Assembly (NCBI GenBank): GCA_037178625.1
Contig: CM074140.1
Span: 1,984,001-2,048,000 of the forward strand
Reading direction: 5' to 3'
Length of the DNA: 64,000 nucleotides
Origin: Skeletonema tropicum
Taxonomy: Eukaryota > Bacillariophyta > Thalassiosirophyceae > Thalassiosirales > Thalassiosiraceae
The notes under the pieces are model-generated. The model ran no database searches, had not been told where the DNA came from, and saw only the letters and a program-made list of their open reading frames with translations. How positions within the stretch are numbered: position 1 is the first letter of the stretch; every line of letters begins with the position of its first letter. Shown one piece after another: positions 8,598 to 18,858 of the stretch. The position numbers and the translations under genes are program-made.

Positions 8598-9926
8598 TTA
8601 TGAGAAGTAGATTTGCTTCTTAGGAACAGACATCTTAATCCGAGGATGTGAGATGTCGTGCAATCCCTTACTCTCACAAGCTTCACAAAAGTCCAAATCA
8701 GGACAAGTCTGACACTGATACCTATACCCTTGAAAAGCTGTTGTACCACATCCATCACAAATGAACCCATGATGTGTAGCATTACATCGATTCATAACGA
8801 TAGGATATTGTGAATTGATTGTTGTGGTCTTTGCCATGCGTAGGAATAAATGACTTTCATCATGCTTGTCACAAGTAGGAGTAGTAGTAGTGGTAGATGG
8901 TGTAGTTTGCTCCATTGCAACTAAGCATCCCTCACATAGATCATAGTTTGGACACATGCTGCAGCGGTATCGGATACCAACTATCGGGTTCATACCACAT
9001 CCATCACATCGTACGTGATTGTGAATTGCTTTGGGTTTCGCATCGGTCTCAACTGTACCTACCTTGAGATTCTTCTGCATGCTGGCCTTTGGATCTGAAT
9101 TAGGCGTGGTACTTGTATCAGTCTTAGAGCAAAGAAAGAAGGAGGGGTTAGATGAGTTGTTAGTAGTTGAAGCAAAAGTGTTGGCAAAGGAAGATGAGGG
9201 CTCGTTGTTTGTATTGGAAGCAGCAGTGACAAATGAGAACATGTTGCCACTACGGCCATTACCACTTGTATTGGGTTGAGGATTGTTAAATGAACAAGTT
9301 GTCGAGGCAAAGGCTGTATTTGTATTGTTCAAAGTTGCAAATGATGGAGTAGCCGGCTGCTGTTGAGCTGCATTATTAAATGAAAACAATCCTTTGCTGG
9401 GCATGAATGAGGATTTGCTACTACTGCTACTAGCATCTACGGGAGCGAACGCTACTTGAGACTTATTAGTGACCGTATTCTTGTCAACAGTAGCAGTGGT
9501 ATCCTTCTTCACGAAGCCATTATTGTTATTTCCAAATGTCGAGGTGTTGTTATTACCAAACGAAAACACACCCTTACTAGGAGCAAAGGGTGTTGCTGTT
9601 TGCACTGTAATATTAGATGCAACAACGTTCCATTGATTGTTATTGCCACCCTTCTTTTCTCTTTTTTGCAGTTTAGCAATTTGCTGCTTATGTTTCATGC
9701 CATTCATATGTTGCTGAAAGTTAACTTCACTTGTGCATGTAACTCCGCAATCATAACATGCATACTTCTTCTTGTACCCATTATTGTATTGGGTAGATGA
9801 AGTGGTGCTGAAAACGAAGGGATTTGCATCATTACTTTTACGATGGCATGATGTGCTTGAGCAGAATGGGTGTGAGCACTGCTTATCAGCAGCACTGCCG
9901 ATGGTGGTAGAAGGGAGCATGAACAT
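8598..9926 (-). CDS. Zinc-finger protein with one U1-type C2H2 and two ZZ domains, 442 aa
   Basis: Single exon, 442 aa. Residues about 55-80 form a matrin/U1-like C2H2 finger (YACYDCGVTC, then QQHMNGMKHKQQ), a type that binds double-stranded RNA or RNA-protein particles. The middle (about 100-290) is low-complexity, rich in Asn, Ser, Thr and Phe, with FSFGNN and FxFN patches like FG-nucleoporin segments. Two ZZ fingers follow at about 300-345 (RCDGCGMNPIVGIRYRC, SMCPNYDLCEGC) and 388-430 (ICDGCGTTAFQGYRYQC, QTCPDLDFCEAC). ZZ domains bind short peptides or histone tails. The combination suggests an RNA- or protein-adaptor role; nuclear location is inference. Confidence 0.88.
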   Translation of the reverse strand: MFMLPSTTIGSAADKQCSHPFCSSTSCHRKSNDANPFVFSTTSSTQYNNGYKKKYACYDCGVTCTSEVNFQQHMNGMKHKQQIAKLQKREKKGGNNNQWNVVASNITVQTATPFAPSKGVFSFGNNNTSTFGNNNNGFVKKDTTATVDKNTVTNKSQVAFAPVDASSSSSKSSFMPSKGLFSFNNAAQQQPATPSFATLNNTNTAFASTTCSFNNPQPNTSGNGRSGNMFSFVTAASNTNNEPSSSFANTFASTTNNSSNPSFFLCSKTDTSTTPNSDPKASMQKNLKVGTVETDAKPKAIHNHVRCDGCGMNPIVGIRYRCSMCPNYDLCEGCLVAMEQTTPSTTTTTPTCDKHDESHLFLRMAKTTTINSQYPIVMNRCNATHHGFICDGCGTTAFQGYRYQCQTCPDLDFCEACESKGLHDISHPRIKMSVPKKQIYFS

Positions 9927-10134
9927 GGTGTTTTAATGGTTAAAGTTATGAGATGGTATTGTAGTGCGACCACGCCAAGAGCAAGTTTGAAGTGCACGGC
10001 TGAAGAATGAAGTGCACAACTGAAATGAAAAGGCCTGGAAAAAGAGGCTAAAAGAATCGGTATTGTAGATATGTACCGTATTTTGACTTCTCGCACAAAA
10101 AGCCCCCCGCTTATTTCTATAGAGCTGAGACAGC

Positions 10135-10176
10135 GTCATTTATGTAATGGGAGTCCATCACCATTGCGACCGCTGC
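10135..10176. repeat. Parent copy of the 42-bp block at 6196-6237
   Basis: Same block as at 6196-6237, here 18 bp before the left end of the MITE at 10194. The MITE therefore inserted between this block and the coding start, a spacing not seen in the duplicate. Confidence 0.8.
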
Positions 10177-10193
10177 TTTCAATGCTTATTAGA

Positions 10194-10529
10194 AGGAGGG
10201 GTGATCCCGTATGTAGATCCATACTAATTCCTAAATGTAACAGATTTGTCGTAACAGCTGCCGCGAGTTCTACTGCCGCCAGTTGAATTCCTCTTGTTAC
10301 CCGTGTAACAATCTCACGGACACAGCTTGGTGATGTTAGTGGGAGAGATAAGGAGAGACACCCATCCGAAACGAATCTGTGACATGAATGACACAATTGT
10401 CCGTGAGATTGTTACCGTAACCGATTTCTCGTAGGTCTGGTATGTTTCTACGTAGGAACGCCGCCGCCGCCAGAGATGTGAATGTTACCCATGTAACAAT
10501 CTCACGGACGGGTTCTGATCACCCCTCCT
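10194..10529. mobile_element. MITE, 336 bp, with 13-bp TIRs and a 6-bp target-site duplication
   Basis: AGGAGGGGTGATC at 10194-10206 is exactly inverted at 10517-10529. Both ends are flanked by ATTAGA (10188-10193 and 10530-10535), a direct duplication expected from transposition. Inside, the 17-mer GTAACAATCTCACGGAC occurs three times: forward at 10305-10321, reverse at 10399-10415 and forward at 10493-10509. No ORF. It lies 34 bp upstream of the ATG at 10564, so it must contribute to that gene's promoter or 5' UTR. Confidence 0.9.
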
Positions 10530-10563
10530 ATTAGAGCACAGATTTTATCCACAAACAATAACC

Positions 10564-12405
10564 ATGATGTCCGAGGCGCAGCTGCCAGCTACTTCTTCTC
10601 AGGATGATGCCGATGAGCACCATAGTAGCAAAATCGCGTCGGAAGCTTTCTCAAAAAAGACACGTAATAGCGATAGCATCCGAAGTAATGGTGACCAAAA
10701 TAATAACGAACACGTTCCTTATCCAACAATGACATCTACTGAAGCCGTCGCTGGTAATGATACCGCTTCGCCTGCAGCTGCTCCAAATAATAATGATAGT
10801 CCAACTGCTCAGGTGCACAGCCAGCACCACGAGTCATTGCCACAAACACCTACTGAAAATCAATTTATTGCGAACAGTACATGTAATGCTCACAAAAATG
10901 AAGTCAATGCCAGGCATCTCAATCACACCAACGCAATCAGGGACGACTCTCTATCATCAAAAAATCTTAAAGTGGACAACATCAATACAGCAATGAGTGC
11001 CCCCATGTCTGTATTGGGGGCTAATTCAGATAGATCTGATTTTTTCCGTGGAAGTAATAATAATTCATCATCTGCAAACAACTCTCCTTACAATTCAAAT
11101 AATGATCAGGGAATGCCTACACCTAACAATACTGCACTCGGCAAGGTCAAATCGTGGTTTGCAGGTGGTGATAAGGAAGAAAGTTCTGATACTACTGCTC
11201 ATGACTATCGTGAATTTTCATCACCGTCCGGAACTAACAAACGACGGAATGAAATTACCACAAACAATGATGAATACATTGAGGGAGATGTGGAATTGGC
11301 AGCAAATAATAATCATGGCAGCCGGGAAGAAGAAGAAGTCATGGAAAAGTGCTCCTTTGCCTATGGTCCCGACTCACCTCAAAACTACAAATCTTCTCAT
11401 ACTATACCCTCGATTGATCAGCAATACTCTAATGAGGGCAGCCCTACTAATAATGGCGAAAATGACGATATTGATGATATGGAGGATGAAGAGAATCAAG
11501 AATACTTTGGTAGAAACTATCAAAATAGGCGAATCAACCCCAAAGCCATCGCACATCATATCACTTCACGTGCGAAACGTACATGGACCGAACGGAGGTA
11601 TCGACGTCGCTTACGACAGAGTCAATTCATACCACCCAACAACACAACCGCTGAAACTGATGATATGAATGGACACTCTTCCATTTCACCAACTTCTGCA
11701 GCAGTACCATCCTCCTTTCACTATGAATTAACATCCGAACATCGATATGCGTTTGCTGCCGCACATGCGGCGCTGAATGGGAAACTGGCCAATGAACAGT
11801 ATAGGAATCGACATGCCAACTTACGAGAAGATGGGTTTACGAATGATGATGATTTGCGGTTGGATATAGAACAGTCCAATAATGGCGAAGAAGAAGTAAG
11901 AGCCGACTTGACCAAATCATCATTGGCCATACGCGGAGGTCTGATACGATTGCCCGTAGATAATGTTCGATTGGTATGTGATGAACACTTACAACCGGGG
12001 ATACTATCGATTGAAACACGAGATATGGGAGGAAGTAGTGGGGGTGGAACGAAGGGATATGAAATGTTTGGGAATGCGAATCGATATGGGAATATACATG
12101 GCAATATGATGATGCATCATGGTATTGGTGATGGTAGTAGTACGGATCAGAGGCAACAGTCGGAAAAGATTGCTGAAGTTTGGGAACGACATGAATTGGC
12201 ATATGTGTTGACGGTTGATCAACACATCTATCAACGTGTGGCACAAGAGATGGGGGATGCTAATCGGGTGCCATTTGGGATCTACTTTTGTTGTCATGAA
12301 ACTGGAGGTGGGGAAAATCATGTTGGAATCGAAGTAGCTGTGTTGATTTTGCTGATAATCTTCTTTCTTTTGGTGGCTGGAATGATCGCTTGGCCGACTT
12401 GGTGA
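10564..12405 (+). CDS. Asn-rich tail-anchored membrane protein of unknown function, 613 aa
   Basis: Single exon. Residues 1-330 are low-complexity and polar (Asn, Ser, Asp, Glu), with an acidic patch at about 300-315. A basic stretch follows (AHHITSRAKRTWTERRYRRR, about 332-352). Residues about 430-590 look folded (GLIRLPVDNVRLVCDEHL; HELAYVLTVDQHIYQRVA). A single hydrophobic segment at about 588-610 (AVLILLIIFFLLVAGMIA) ends three residues from the C-terminus, typical of a tail-anchored protein facing the cytosol. No family recognised. A truncated copy of its 5' end lies at 6606. Its upstream region carries the MITE at 10194-10529. It is convergent with the gene at 12473 (67 bp apart). Confidence 0.85.
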   Translation: MMSEAQLPATSSQDDADEHHSSKIASEAFSKKTRNSDSIRSNGDQNNNEHVPYPTMTSTEAVAGNDTASPAAAPNNNDSPTAQVHSQHHESLPQTPTENQFIANSTCNAHKNEVNARHLNHTNAIRDDSLSSKNLKVDNINTAMSAPMSVLGANSDRSDFFRGSNNNSSSANNSPYNSNNDQGMPTPNNTALGKVKSWFAGGDKEESSDTTAHDYREFSSPSGTNKRRNEITTNNDEYIEGDVELAANNNHGSREEEEVMEKCSFAYGPDSPQNYKSSHTIPSIDQQYSNEGSPTNNGENDDIDDMEDEENQEYFGRNYQNRRINPKAIAHHITSRAKRTWTERRYRRRLRQSQFIPPNNTTAETDDMNGHSSISPTSAAVPSSFHYELTSEHRYAFAAAHAALNGKLANEQYRNRHANLREDGFTNDDDLRLDIEQSNNGEEEVRADLTKSSLAIRGGLIRLPVDNVRLVCDEHLQPGILSIETRDMGGSSGGGTKGYEMFGNANRYGNIHGNMMMHHGIGDGSSTDQRQQSEKIAEVWERHELAYVLTVDQHIYQRVAQEMGDANRVPFGIYFCCHETGGGENHVGIEVAVLILLIIFFLLVAGMIAWPTW

Positions 12406-12472
12406 TGTAGCAATCTCGAATCATCTCTAATTTTTAACCAATCTTAAGATAATTTGCTATTTGATTCGCAAT

Positions 12473-13384
12473 TCAAGGTAATTCAAATCCAAGCTTGCCT
12501 GCAGCTGCACATTCCTTCAAAAGTGAGTTGTGCTTAGGACAAGCATCATCGCCCAAATCATAAAAGTATTGATTTCTCCACTCAAATTCTTTCACTCCAC
12601 AAGGAAAGTCCGCCACAACATCCGTATAAGCTGCCAAACGCTCAATTGATCCCTCTGGGAAAGTGATTCCTTCCTTGGCACTAACAGCGGCAATAAGTTC
12701 AGAAATGATATCTTCCACAAGCTCTTTGTGATCGGCTCCTGCTTGTCCCACAGATGCACAATCACGTGCAGTTCCAACAAGCATGTAGGTAGCAATCCAA
12801 ATCATCTTTTCGAACATTGCTGGGCGGTATTCTTCGGGGGAAACAGTTAGACACTTTAGATTCAATGCGTTCAATCGGTCCGCAAGGGCTTGTGCGTGGA
12901 TTCCCGTGGCAGCTGTCAACCCTTCTGGATTCTTTGTGGTGATTCCATCTACTGGATCGACTCCCTTTGCTGGGACACTCAGATACAACAACGCTTGCGT
13001 ATTTGATAGGAGACCCTTGCTTTCAAGAAAGTTATCGAGGTAACCATTTTGCAAGAATACCAAATCTTTTCGACGAGAGGGTGGACAGTCATCCACGATG
13101 GAGCCCAATACATCATTTCGTGTAGCGATGAAGATTGGACCTTCTCCGTTGGGATCGATTGATTCTGATATGGAATCTTCACGTCCTAATAACTTGGCAT
13201 CATTTGATATCAAAGACCCAATCCGTCCGCCGCCAATCACGATGGTTTCAGTGGCTGAAAGTTTTGTTGTGGAAGAGCGACCGGCAGATGAGTGAATAGG
13301 CGAGAATGCCTCTGCAGATGATGACGCAAGCGCCGCTATTATGGTCGAGATTATTGAGAGCTTCATGGTGGAAAGTGTCACCAT
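12473..13384 (-). CDS. Plastid-targeted ketopantoate-reductase-like NAD(P) enzyme, 303 aa
   Basis: The N-terminus, best read from the second Met (13364-13366), is a signal peptide MKLSIISTIIAALASSSAEA followed by FSP. This is the ASAFAP-type junction that directs diatom proteins into the complex plastid. The mature part opens with a dinucleotide-binding loop, TIVIGGGRIGS, followed by an FLQNGY stretch and a helical C-terminal domain, as in the PanE/ApbA ketopantoate reductase superfamily. Those enzymes reduce ketopantoate to pantoate with NADPH in pantothenate (CoA) synthesis, but many relatives have other substrates. The exact substrate is not assigned. The protein is about the usual length for the family once the presequence is removed. 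Confidence 0.8.
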   Translation of the reverse strand: MVTLSTMKLSIISTIIAALASSSAEAFSPIHSSAGRSSTTKLSATETIVIGGGRIGSLISNDAKLLGREDSISESIDPNGEGPIFIATRNDVLGSIVDDCPPSRRKDLVFLQNGYLDNFLESKGLLSNTQALLYLSVPAKGVDPVDGITTKNPEGLTAATGIHAQALADRLNALNLKCLTVSPEEYRPAMFEKMIWIATYMLVGTARDCASVGQAGADHKELVEDIISELIAAVSAKEGITFPEGSIERLAAYTDVVADFPCGVKEFEWRNQYFYDLGDDACPKHNSLLKECAAAGKLGFELP

Positions 13385-13585
13385 TGTGATGAAAAAATGC
13401 GTTGATGACGTACTCCCTCCTAGTACGTAGATAAAGGCTATTTTAGTAGAGGTTACATAAGTAGGTACCTTTCTCCTCTCTATTTACGCTCACGACACCC
13501 GCCCCCCGCCCCGAACCCAGCCCGAACCCTAAAAATCTACCAAATCACTTCTTTACTTTGGAAATAAAACCAACAGATAACAACC

Positions 13586-14401
13586 ATGACGGTCTCACCT
13601 CTACTCGGCAAAGCAGACGATGACATTCCCGTCGCTCGGGCAGAGGCTGTCCCTCTCCATGGCGAAAAATACATGGAACCAAAATACGACGAGGAAGCAC
13701 AGCCAGTCGTCGCCACTGTGATCAAAGAAGCAACCGTCATCGAAAATCTTGGCTGGGACAAAGAAACAAGACGACTGTTCATACGAAAGGTGTATTCAAT
13801 TCTTGCAGTGCAACTTATTGGTACATTTGTGGTGGGTGCCTTCATGGCATTGCATCAGCCGACTCATGTGTACGTCTTGACGCATGCCTGGCCCATAAAT
13901 CTATCAATGGTAGCTAGCATCGTTCTCATCCTGGCACTAATGTGTTACAAGGATAAAAGTCCAGAAAACATGTATCTATTAGCAGCGTTCACGTTTGCCG
14001 AGGCGTTCATGGTGGGCACTGTAACTTCTATTTATGCTGAACAAAATGTCGGGGTGGTACTTGAAGCGGTCTTTCTCACGGGAGCCATCTTCATCGGACT
14101 TACAGTGTTCACGTTCCAAAGTAAAATCGACTTCTCCTTCCTTGGTGCATTCTTATCGATGGCTCTTGGGGCTATGATCTTGTGGGGCTTCTTTGCAATG
14201 ATTTTTGGAGTTGGGACTGGCTATTTATATGCTCTGGCTGGTTGCATAATTTTCTCGGGATATATCTTATTTGATACTTGGCTAATTATGGACAAGTTGA
14301 ATCCGCACGAGTATGTGCTTGCGGCAATCATGCTCTATTTGGATATTATCAATCTGTTCCTTTACTTGTTGCAACTTCTGGCTTCTCGGGATGATAGATA
14401 A
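13586..14401 (+). CDS. Lifeguard / Bax inhibitor-1 (TMBIM) family membrane protein, 271 aa
   Basis: The N-terminal 60 residues are soluble and acidic. The segment ETRRLFIRKVYSILAVQLIG (about 55-75) begins a seven-helix membrane domain with the family features: loops after TM2 (YKDKSPENMYLLAAFT), GLTVFTFQSK in the middle, ILFDTWLIM near the end, and the C-terminal EYVLAAIMLYLDIINLFLYLLQLL. TMBIM proteins sit in ER or Golgi membranes, act as pH-sensitive Ca2+ leak channels and dampen cell death. Start ATG in a CAACCATGACG context. The upstream gene is divergent with about 200 bp between starts. Confident family call; subfamily LFG is likely from the YLDIINLFLYLL tail. Confidence 0.93.
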   Translation: MTVSPLLGKADDDIPVARAEAVPLHGEKYMEPKYDEEAQPVVATVIKEATVIENLGWDKETRRLFIRKVYSILAVQLIGTFVVGAFMALHQPTHVYVLTHAWPINLSMVASIVLILALMCYKDKSPENMYLLAAFTFAEAFMVGTVTSIYAEQNVGVVLEAVFLTGAIFIGLTVFTFQSKIDFSFLGAFLSMALGAMILWGFFAMIFGVGTGYLYALAGCIIFSGYILFDTWLIMDKLNPHEYVLAAIMLYLDIINLFLYLLQLLASRDDR

Positions 14402-14632
14402 GCATTTGGAGGTATGGAGTGTATCAATCATTATGAGTTGTTGATTGCGTAGAGAAATTATTGTATTAGAGAGTTCTTTAGATGTCATGACCCAACTGCT
14501 ACTTATTCTTGTGTTCTTCAGATGAGAAGCTGATCTTGTTGTCTTGCAGAAGATTTAAAGTTGTTTCTATTCAGTCTACTAAAGGTGGTTCTGTACTTCT
14601 GTAGTTCATGAACCCCCCCTCTATAAAAGCTT

Positions 14633-15367
14633 CTACGCTTTACCATCTTCTCTCATAAACACATGGAACGAATCCATAGCAACCAACATCACAGCATATG
14701 GCATGCTCACCCTCCACTCCCTCTTTGCCATAACACCTCCCAACGTCACCAAACTTCCCACACAAATCTCCCCAACGTCACCCGGATCCACCAACACCCT
14801 CGTACCATACTTGGCAATATGAAACACACCAAAGAATCCACCAAAGAACATACCACTTCGATAAGTCCCCTGAAATACATATTTTCCCTGTGCTGAACGT
14901 GAGGCACTTTTGAGTACTTTCGATGAGGATGCGGAGCGGATGGAATCCATGAATCCGAAGCACATTCCGGTGATGGAGCCTATTGTTGCTCCAAACGCGG
15001 CATTTTTGAGTAGGTCAGATGTTAGATAGGGCCGTCCTACAAAGCCGAGGAAATTTTTTTCCACATCTGTATCAGTAGTTGAAGATGATGATGTGATGGA
15101 TGAAGAAGATGATGATTGTTGCATGTGTTGTGCATCAATAGTTGCTAACGTAGATGAAGCTGACGATTGGCCATCAGCCGCAGCCGCAGCAGCCAATTTC
15201 TTTTGCTCCTTTAATTCCTTCTCTTCTTGAGCAGCCTCCCAGCTCAAATCTCTCCAGATCCGTTCTTTCAATAAGTCGACATCTTCCATGTCGCCGGAGG
15301 CTGTGGCTGGTGCGACGGGAATGGCTCTTGACCAGGGAATCAAGCGTGATCTATCCCAAGATGACAT
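14633..15367 (-). CDS. Tim17/22/23-like small membrane protein, 244 aa
   Basis: The first real ATG is at 15365-15367 (MSSWDRSRLIPWSRAIPV); the open frame extends 10 codons further without an ATG. The N-terminal half has a charged helix (WEAAQEEKELKEQKKL) and a poly-Ser/Thr linker. The C-terminal half has about four short Gly-rich hydrophobic segments: KNAAFGATIGSITGMCFGFM, SGMFFGGFFGVFHIAKYG, GEICVGSLVTLGGVM and a last helix. This pattern of GxxxG-rich helices resembles the Tim17/Tim22/Tim23/OEP16 preprotein transporter superfamily of organelle membranes. The assignment is by pattern and tentative. A hAT-type element lies 130 bp upstream of the start. Confidence 0.75.
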   Translation of the reverse strand: MSSWDRSRLIPWSRAIPVAPATASGDMEDVDLLKERIWRDLSWEAAQEEKELKEQKKLAAAAAADGQSSASSTLATIDAQHMQQSSSSSSITSSSSTTDTDVEKNFLGFVGRPYLTSDLLKNAAFGATIGSITGMCFGFMDSIRSASSSKVLKSASRSAQGKYVFQGTYRSGMFFGGFFGVFHIAKYGTRVLVDPGDVGEICVGSLVTLGGVMAKREWRVSMPYAVMLVAMDSFHVFMREDGKA

Positions 15368-15496
15368 TGTTCTTTTAGCAGTTATTAGAAGGGACAAGAA
15401 TAACTGATTGGTAACTACCTCAAATTAATACGCCAAGCGTGAACGATGGCAATGGCAATGGGTTCACTGGTTCAAAAGTTTATGATGATCAGTCGC

Positions 15497-16465
15497 TAGC
15501 GTAATGGAATTTCAAAAGGGTGAAATTTCACTACTGCAACTTTCGTGAAATTTACAGGGTGAAAGTTGCACCAATTTTGGCCAACAATGAAATTTCACAA
15601 AAATTCTGGCGCGAACGGATGGTACTGAACCAACACGTAGCACAAAAATAACCTAAGACCCTTCATTCCACCAACCACCAAACCCCAAAGAACACCACGC
15701 ACCATCCAGATGATGAGTTTGTCAACTCAGCGGAGAGTAACTCTTCACCAAAATGCTGGCGACTAACAATGCAGTATTACTTATTCCTTCGTAGTAATTC
15801 AGCTTACATGCGTGTTCCTGCATTGGCATGTACCAGATGATTTTGGGCGCGGATGGCTCTTATTTTGGGTGCGGGTATGTGCACAAATCAACTTTTTGTT
15901 CACTCTGCCGTCTACCACGCTGTCATAGTTTGCCTGGCAATAACAACAACAATTCAATAATCTTCAACAATAATGCTTTTGACATGCGCCGCCAACGCCC
16001 TTTGTGGCATGAAGAACTCCCCCCTCAACAACCCGGCTGATCATCAGTGCATGATGTGTGAAGGACCAATTCATGGTGCCCTTTGCGGTAAACTCTACTG
16101 TGAGGAAATTGTGGGCAACCCATCCTACAAAAACCCTGCAGGGGATCTTAATGATCATGCAAAAACACTTGCCAACTCCCATACATTCTTGTGAAGGATA
16201 GGAATAGGATGAAGGATCCAACTGGTGTTGCACTTCTTCGAGGGAAGGAAAACCTCCGTCATATCATGGATGCGAAGAAGATGCTTGGAAAGAAGCTTGC
16301 TGACAGTCTCTCTTAGAGTGATGTGTTGACTGCAGAGTGCAAAGTATTACGACTATCTCAGGATAAGCTAGAGTGAAATTTAATCCCTTGAAATTTCTGA
16401 AATTTCTGAAATTTCAACCTGCAATTTTCAACCCCCTCCAAAAATGGTGAAATTCCATTACGCTA
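15497..16465. mobile_element. Non-autonomous hAT-type DNA transposon, 969 bp
   Basis: Terminal inverted repeats TAGCGTAATGGAATTTCA (15497-15514) and its inverse (16448-16465) match over 18 bp. The termini fit the hAT consensus YARNG. The flanks are an 8-bp direct duplication TCAGTCGC (15489-15496 and 16466-16473), the hAT size. Both subterminal regions carry many GAAATTTC/GTGAAATT motifs, probable transposase-binding repeats. No intact transposase is present. Confidence 0.92.
15973..16194 (+). pseudogene. Cys-rich finger fragment inside the hAT-type element
   Basis: A 73-codon frame, MLLTCAANALCGMKNSP followed by HQCMMCEGPIHGALCG, has Cys/His spacing like a small zinc finger as found in transposon proteins. 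It is probably the remaining N-terminal part of an element-encoded protein whose body was deleted. Confidence 0.4.
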
Positions 16466-16473
16466 TCAGTCGC

Positions 16474-17527
16474 AGCACCAGGCACCAGTAGGTACCTACC
16501 AGTACCAGTATGTCCTGTTCACAAATTGTCCGATCACAGTTAGTTGTCCGAGTGAAATAGGGTAAACAGCTACTTACCAGTACCATACGTAGAGGAGGCA
16601 TAGTGATGAGTTAACCTTATACTTGATGACAATATCATTTCTACATTTATTGCATAACGAGTACATAATTGACATTGATCCAACACTCCCGAGTGCCGCC
16701 AGCTCTCTATGCAACGCAATTGATGTATTATGCTTGTGAATCACCGCTGCTCTGGCTGAGTGTAAGAAGTTTGCACACGGTGTCTTTTGCACTGATGAAG
16801 CTGCAGGTCTCTCTCTAGAGACATTTCCTCAGCGGTCTAATTGGTGGATCATTCCATAAAGCATGTCTAAAATGTACTCCTATACAGGAAGCGAAAGACA
16901 ATCTTCCCTCACCAGCTTTGGCCCCAATAATCAGTACTAGAGTACATGCTACTCCTATGCCTGAATACACCACCCTGTACGCAGACAGTCCGATCAAAGG
17001 TATTGTCCGACTAGAATTTGCGTATGTACTTACCCATCGGACAATACTGGTGCTGCGACTGTAGTGAAAGTGTGGCGGTTTTCGGGTTTGGCCATTGACC
17101 CCCGCCCAATCTCCTCTGCCCGCCGTGGATGGAGGCGACTTGCGACAGCTTGCGACTGTCTCTTCCGCTTCTCATTTCTGTCTCAGCGGTGTCTCTCCTG
17201 TCTTCGGCTTCTCTTTCCCTACTCACTTCGTTCGATTGCGAAAATGACACACAAAAACCATCTGTTGGAAACCACATCACAAATTCAAAATGAATCAAAA
17301 AGGCGCAAATAAACCCGATACACGAAAAGCGAGCAGAGTTTGAACGTTTCTTCATCTCTGATCTCTGCTTCTCAGTGCAACTGCCGACATTGAGGCGAGA
17401 CCTACTGTTATCTGTTATCAGTGCAACGGACGTACAATTGCAATCCAGTAGCAGCACTAACTAATCAGAGAAGAAGAGCATTGATCGTTTTGTTAATTGT
17501 GATACGTAGAACACCAGCGGAGGCACC
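16474..17527. other. Intergenic with a 10-bp inverted repeat pair
   Basis: No gene is supported. ATTGTCCGAT at 16525-16534 is inverted at 17036-17045, and further TTGTCCGA copies lie just inside both ends, so a roughly 520-bp decayed element is possible. I saw no target-site duplication. Confidence 0.4.
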
Positions 17528-18493
17528 ATGCCGAGCACACTTCATCGTCTCAGTCTCAGGCGACGAATGAGCAAGAAAAAACGATGCAGCAGCAGCAGCA
17601 GCACACCTATCAAAGAAGAAATCGAGCACTGTCCTACGCCTGATACTGACATTTTGCCCGTCAACGTTGAGCATGTATATGAAGACGACGTTACCCAACG
17701 TGAACTTACGATTACGACGTCGGAAGGATCAGTCAACGCCGCACTAGCTGCAGCTACGCCATCAAATAATTTGGAAGCGGAAGAGTTAAACGTCAGCAAT
17801 TCAGCAGTTGCTGATGTTAGCTCCGCAGCGGTCTCACCTACGTCAAATGGCGAAGAAGAAAAGCAATCATCACAGCAGCAGCTTCCACTGATTAGCCCTC
17901 AAGAAGAGGAAGAAGAGGTGTTATCTATGCCCTCCATCACAGCCTACTCGACGGTGAACTATTTTGAACCTTCTGACGATGAACATAATAATGTCGATGC
18001 TCACTCCTATGCAAGTTACAAACTTAAATGTACTCCTGCACAAGAACAAAATGAAAAAGAAGTCTCCGATGACAAATACTCTGGTAGCTTCGGAGTCATT
18101 GAAATCAATTTCGATGACATGGATGACGTGAGTGATATTGAAAGCCCAGAAATCATTCACCTCCAAGAAGAAAACGGCAATGTATGCTTTCAAGTACTTA
18201 ATGAAAGCTTGTGCGCCAGAAATACCAATCATTCGACACATGATTTGGATGATAATGATATCATCTCCTTGCCTCATTTGTCAGTTGTCACACCTGAAGA
18301 TGGAGAAAAATCAAGAGGAAGGAATACTTCCACCACGAGAAGAAGCTCCAGCGCCCTTAAAGCTCATGATGATAGCTTCCAATCGTACATAGAGGGATCC
18401 TACAATGACCTCATTCAAGCACTCTCAAAAAGTTCAAAAGAGTGTGGACTTACTGACACATTGGATGAAATCAAGAATGGTCTCTTCCAGTGA
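17528..18493 (+). CDS. Acidic Ser-rich protein of unknown function, 321 aa
   Basis: Single exon from ATG in CACCATGCC. The first 20 residues are basic (LHRLSLRRRMSKKKR), followed by a poly-Ser run encoded by CAG/AGC triplet repeats. The rest is rich in Asp, Glu, Ser and Thr with no hydrophobic segment. A conserved-looking patch lies at about 180-235 (SFGVIEINFDDMDD, SPEIIHLQEENGNVCFQVL), and the C-terminus is probably helical (SYNDLIQALSKSSKECGL). No family recognised. Mostly disordered; a nuclear or cytosolic regulator is a guess only. Confidence 0.75.
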   Translation: MPSTLHRLSLRRRMSKKKRCSSSSSTPIKEEIEHCPTPDTDILPVNVEHVYEDDVTQRELTITTSEGSVNAALAAATPSNNLEAEELNVSNSAVADVSSAAVSPTSNGEEEKQSSQQQLPLISPQEEEEEVLSMPSITAYSTVNYFEPSDDEHNNVDAHSYASYKLKCTPAQEQNEKEVSDDKYSGSFGVIEINFDDMDDVSDIESPEIIHLQEENGNVCFQVLNESLCARNTNHSTHDLDDNDIISLPHLSVVTPEDGEKSRGRNTSTTRRSSSALKAHDDSFQSYIEGSYNDLIQALSKSSKECGLTDTLDEIKNGLFQ

Positions 18494-18858
18494 TGTTCCG
18501 ATTATAAGGTTTATGTTTTTACATACACGTCATGACAGCCGTGATGAGAAAAGCACAGGGTAGAGATGACATCATTGTGGCGAACAACTAAGTTCAAAAA
18601 TAATCTTGTCAATAGTTAAGCATTCAAGATTAAGACTGCTAATTAAAGGCTCAGCGCAGCGCATCGTCTTCATTTCTTGCTCTTGCATGACATTCCTGGT
18701 CTGAAAGTGAAATGTTAGATTTTTCGTCAAAATATTATCTGGATAGGAAAAGTTTTGATCTTCGAGCTGCTCGTTTCAGCAGAGAACTCATTTCCTCACC
18801 TCAGTTTGCTTCTCTTGACGAACCTTTTCACCTATGGGAATATACATGAGCCTCTACC

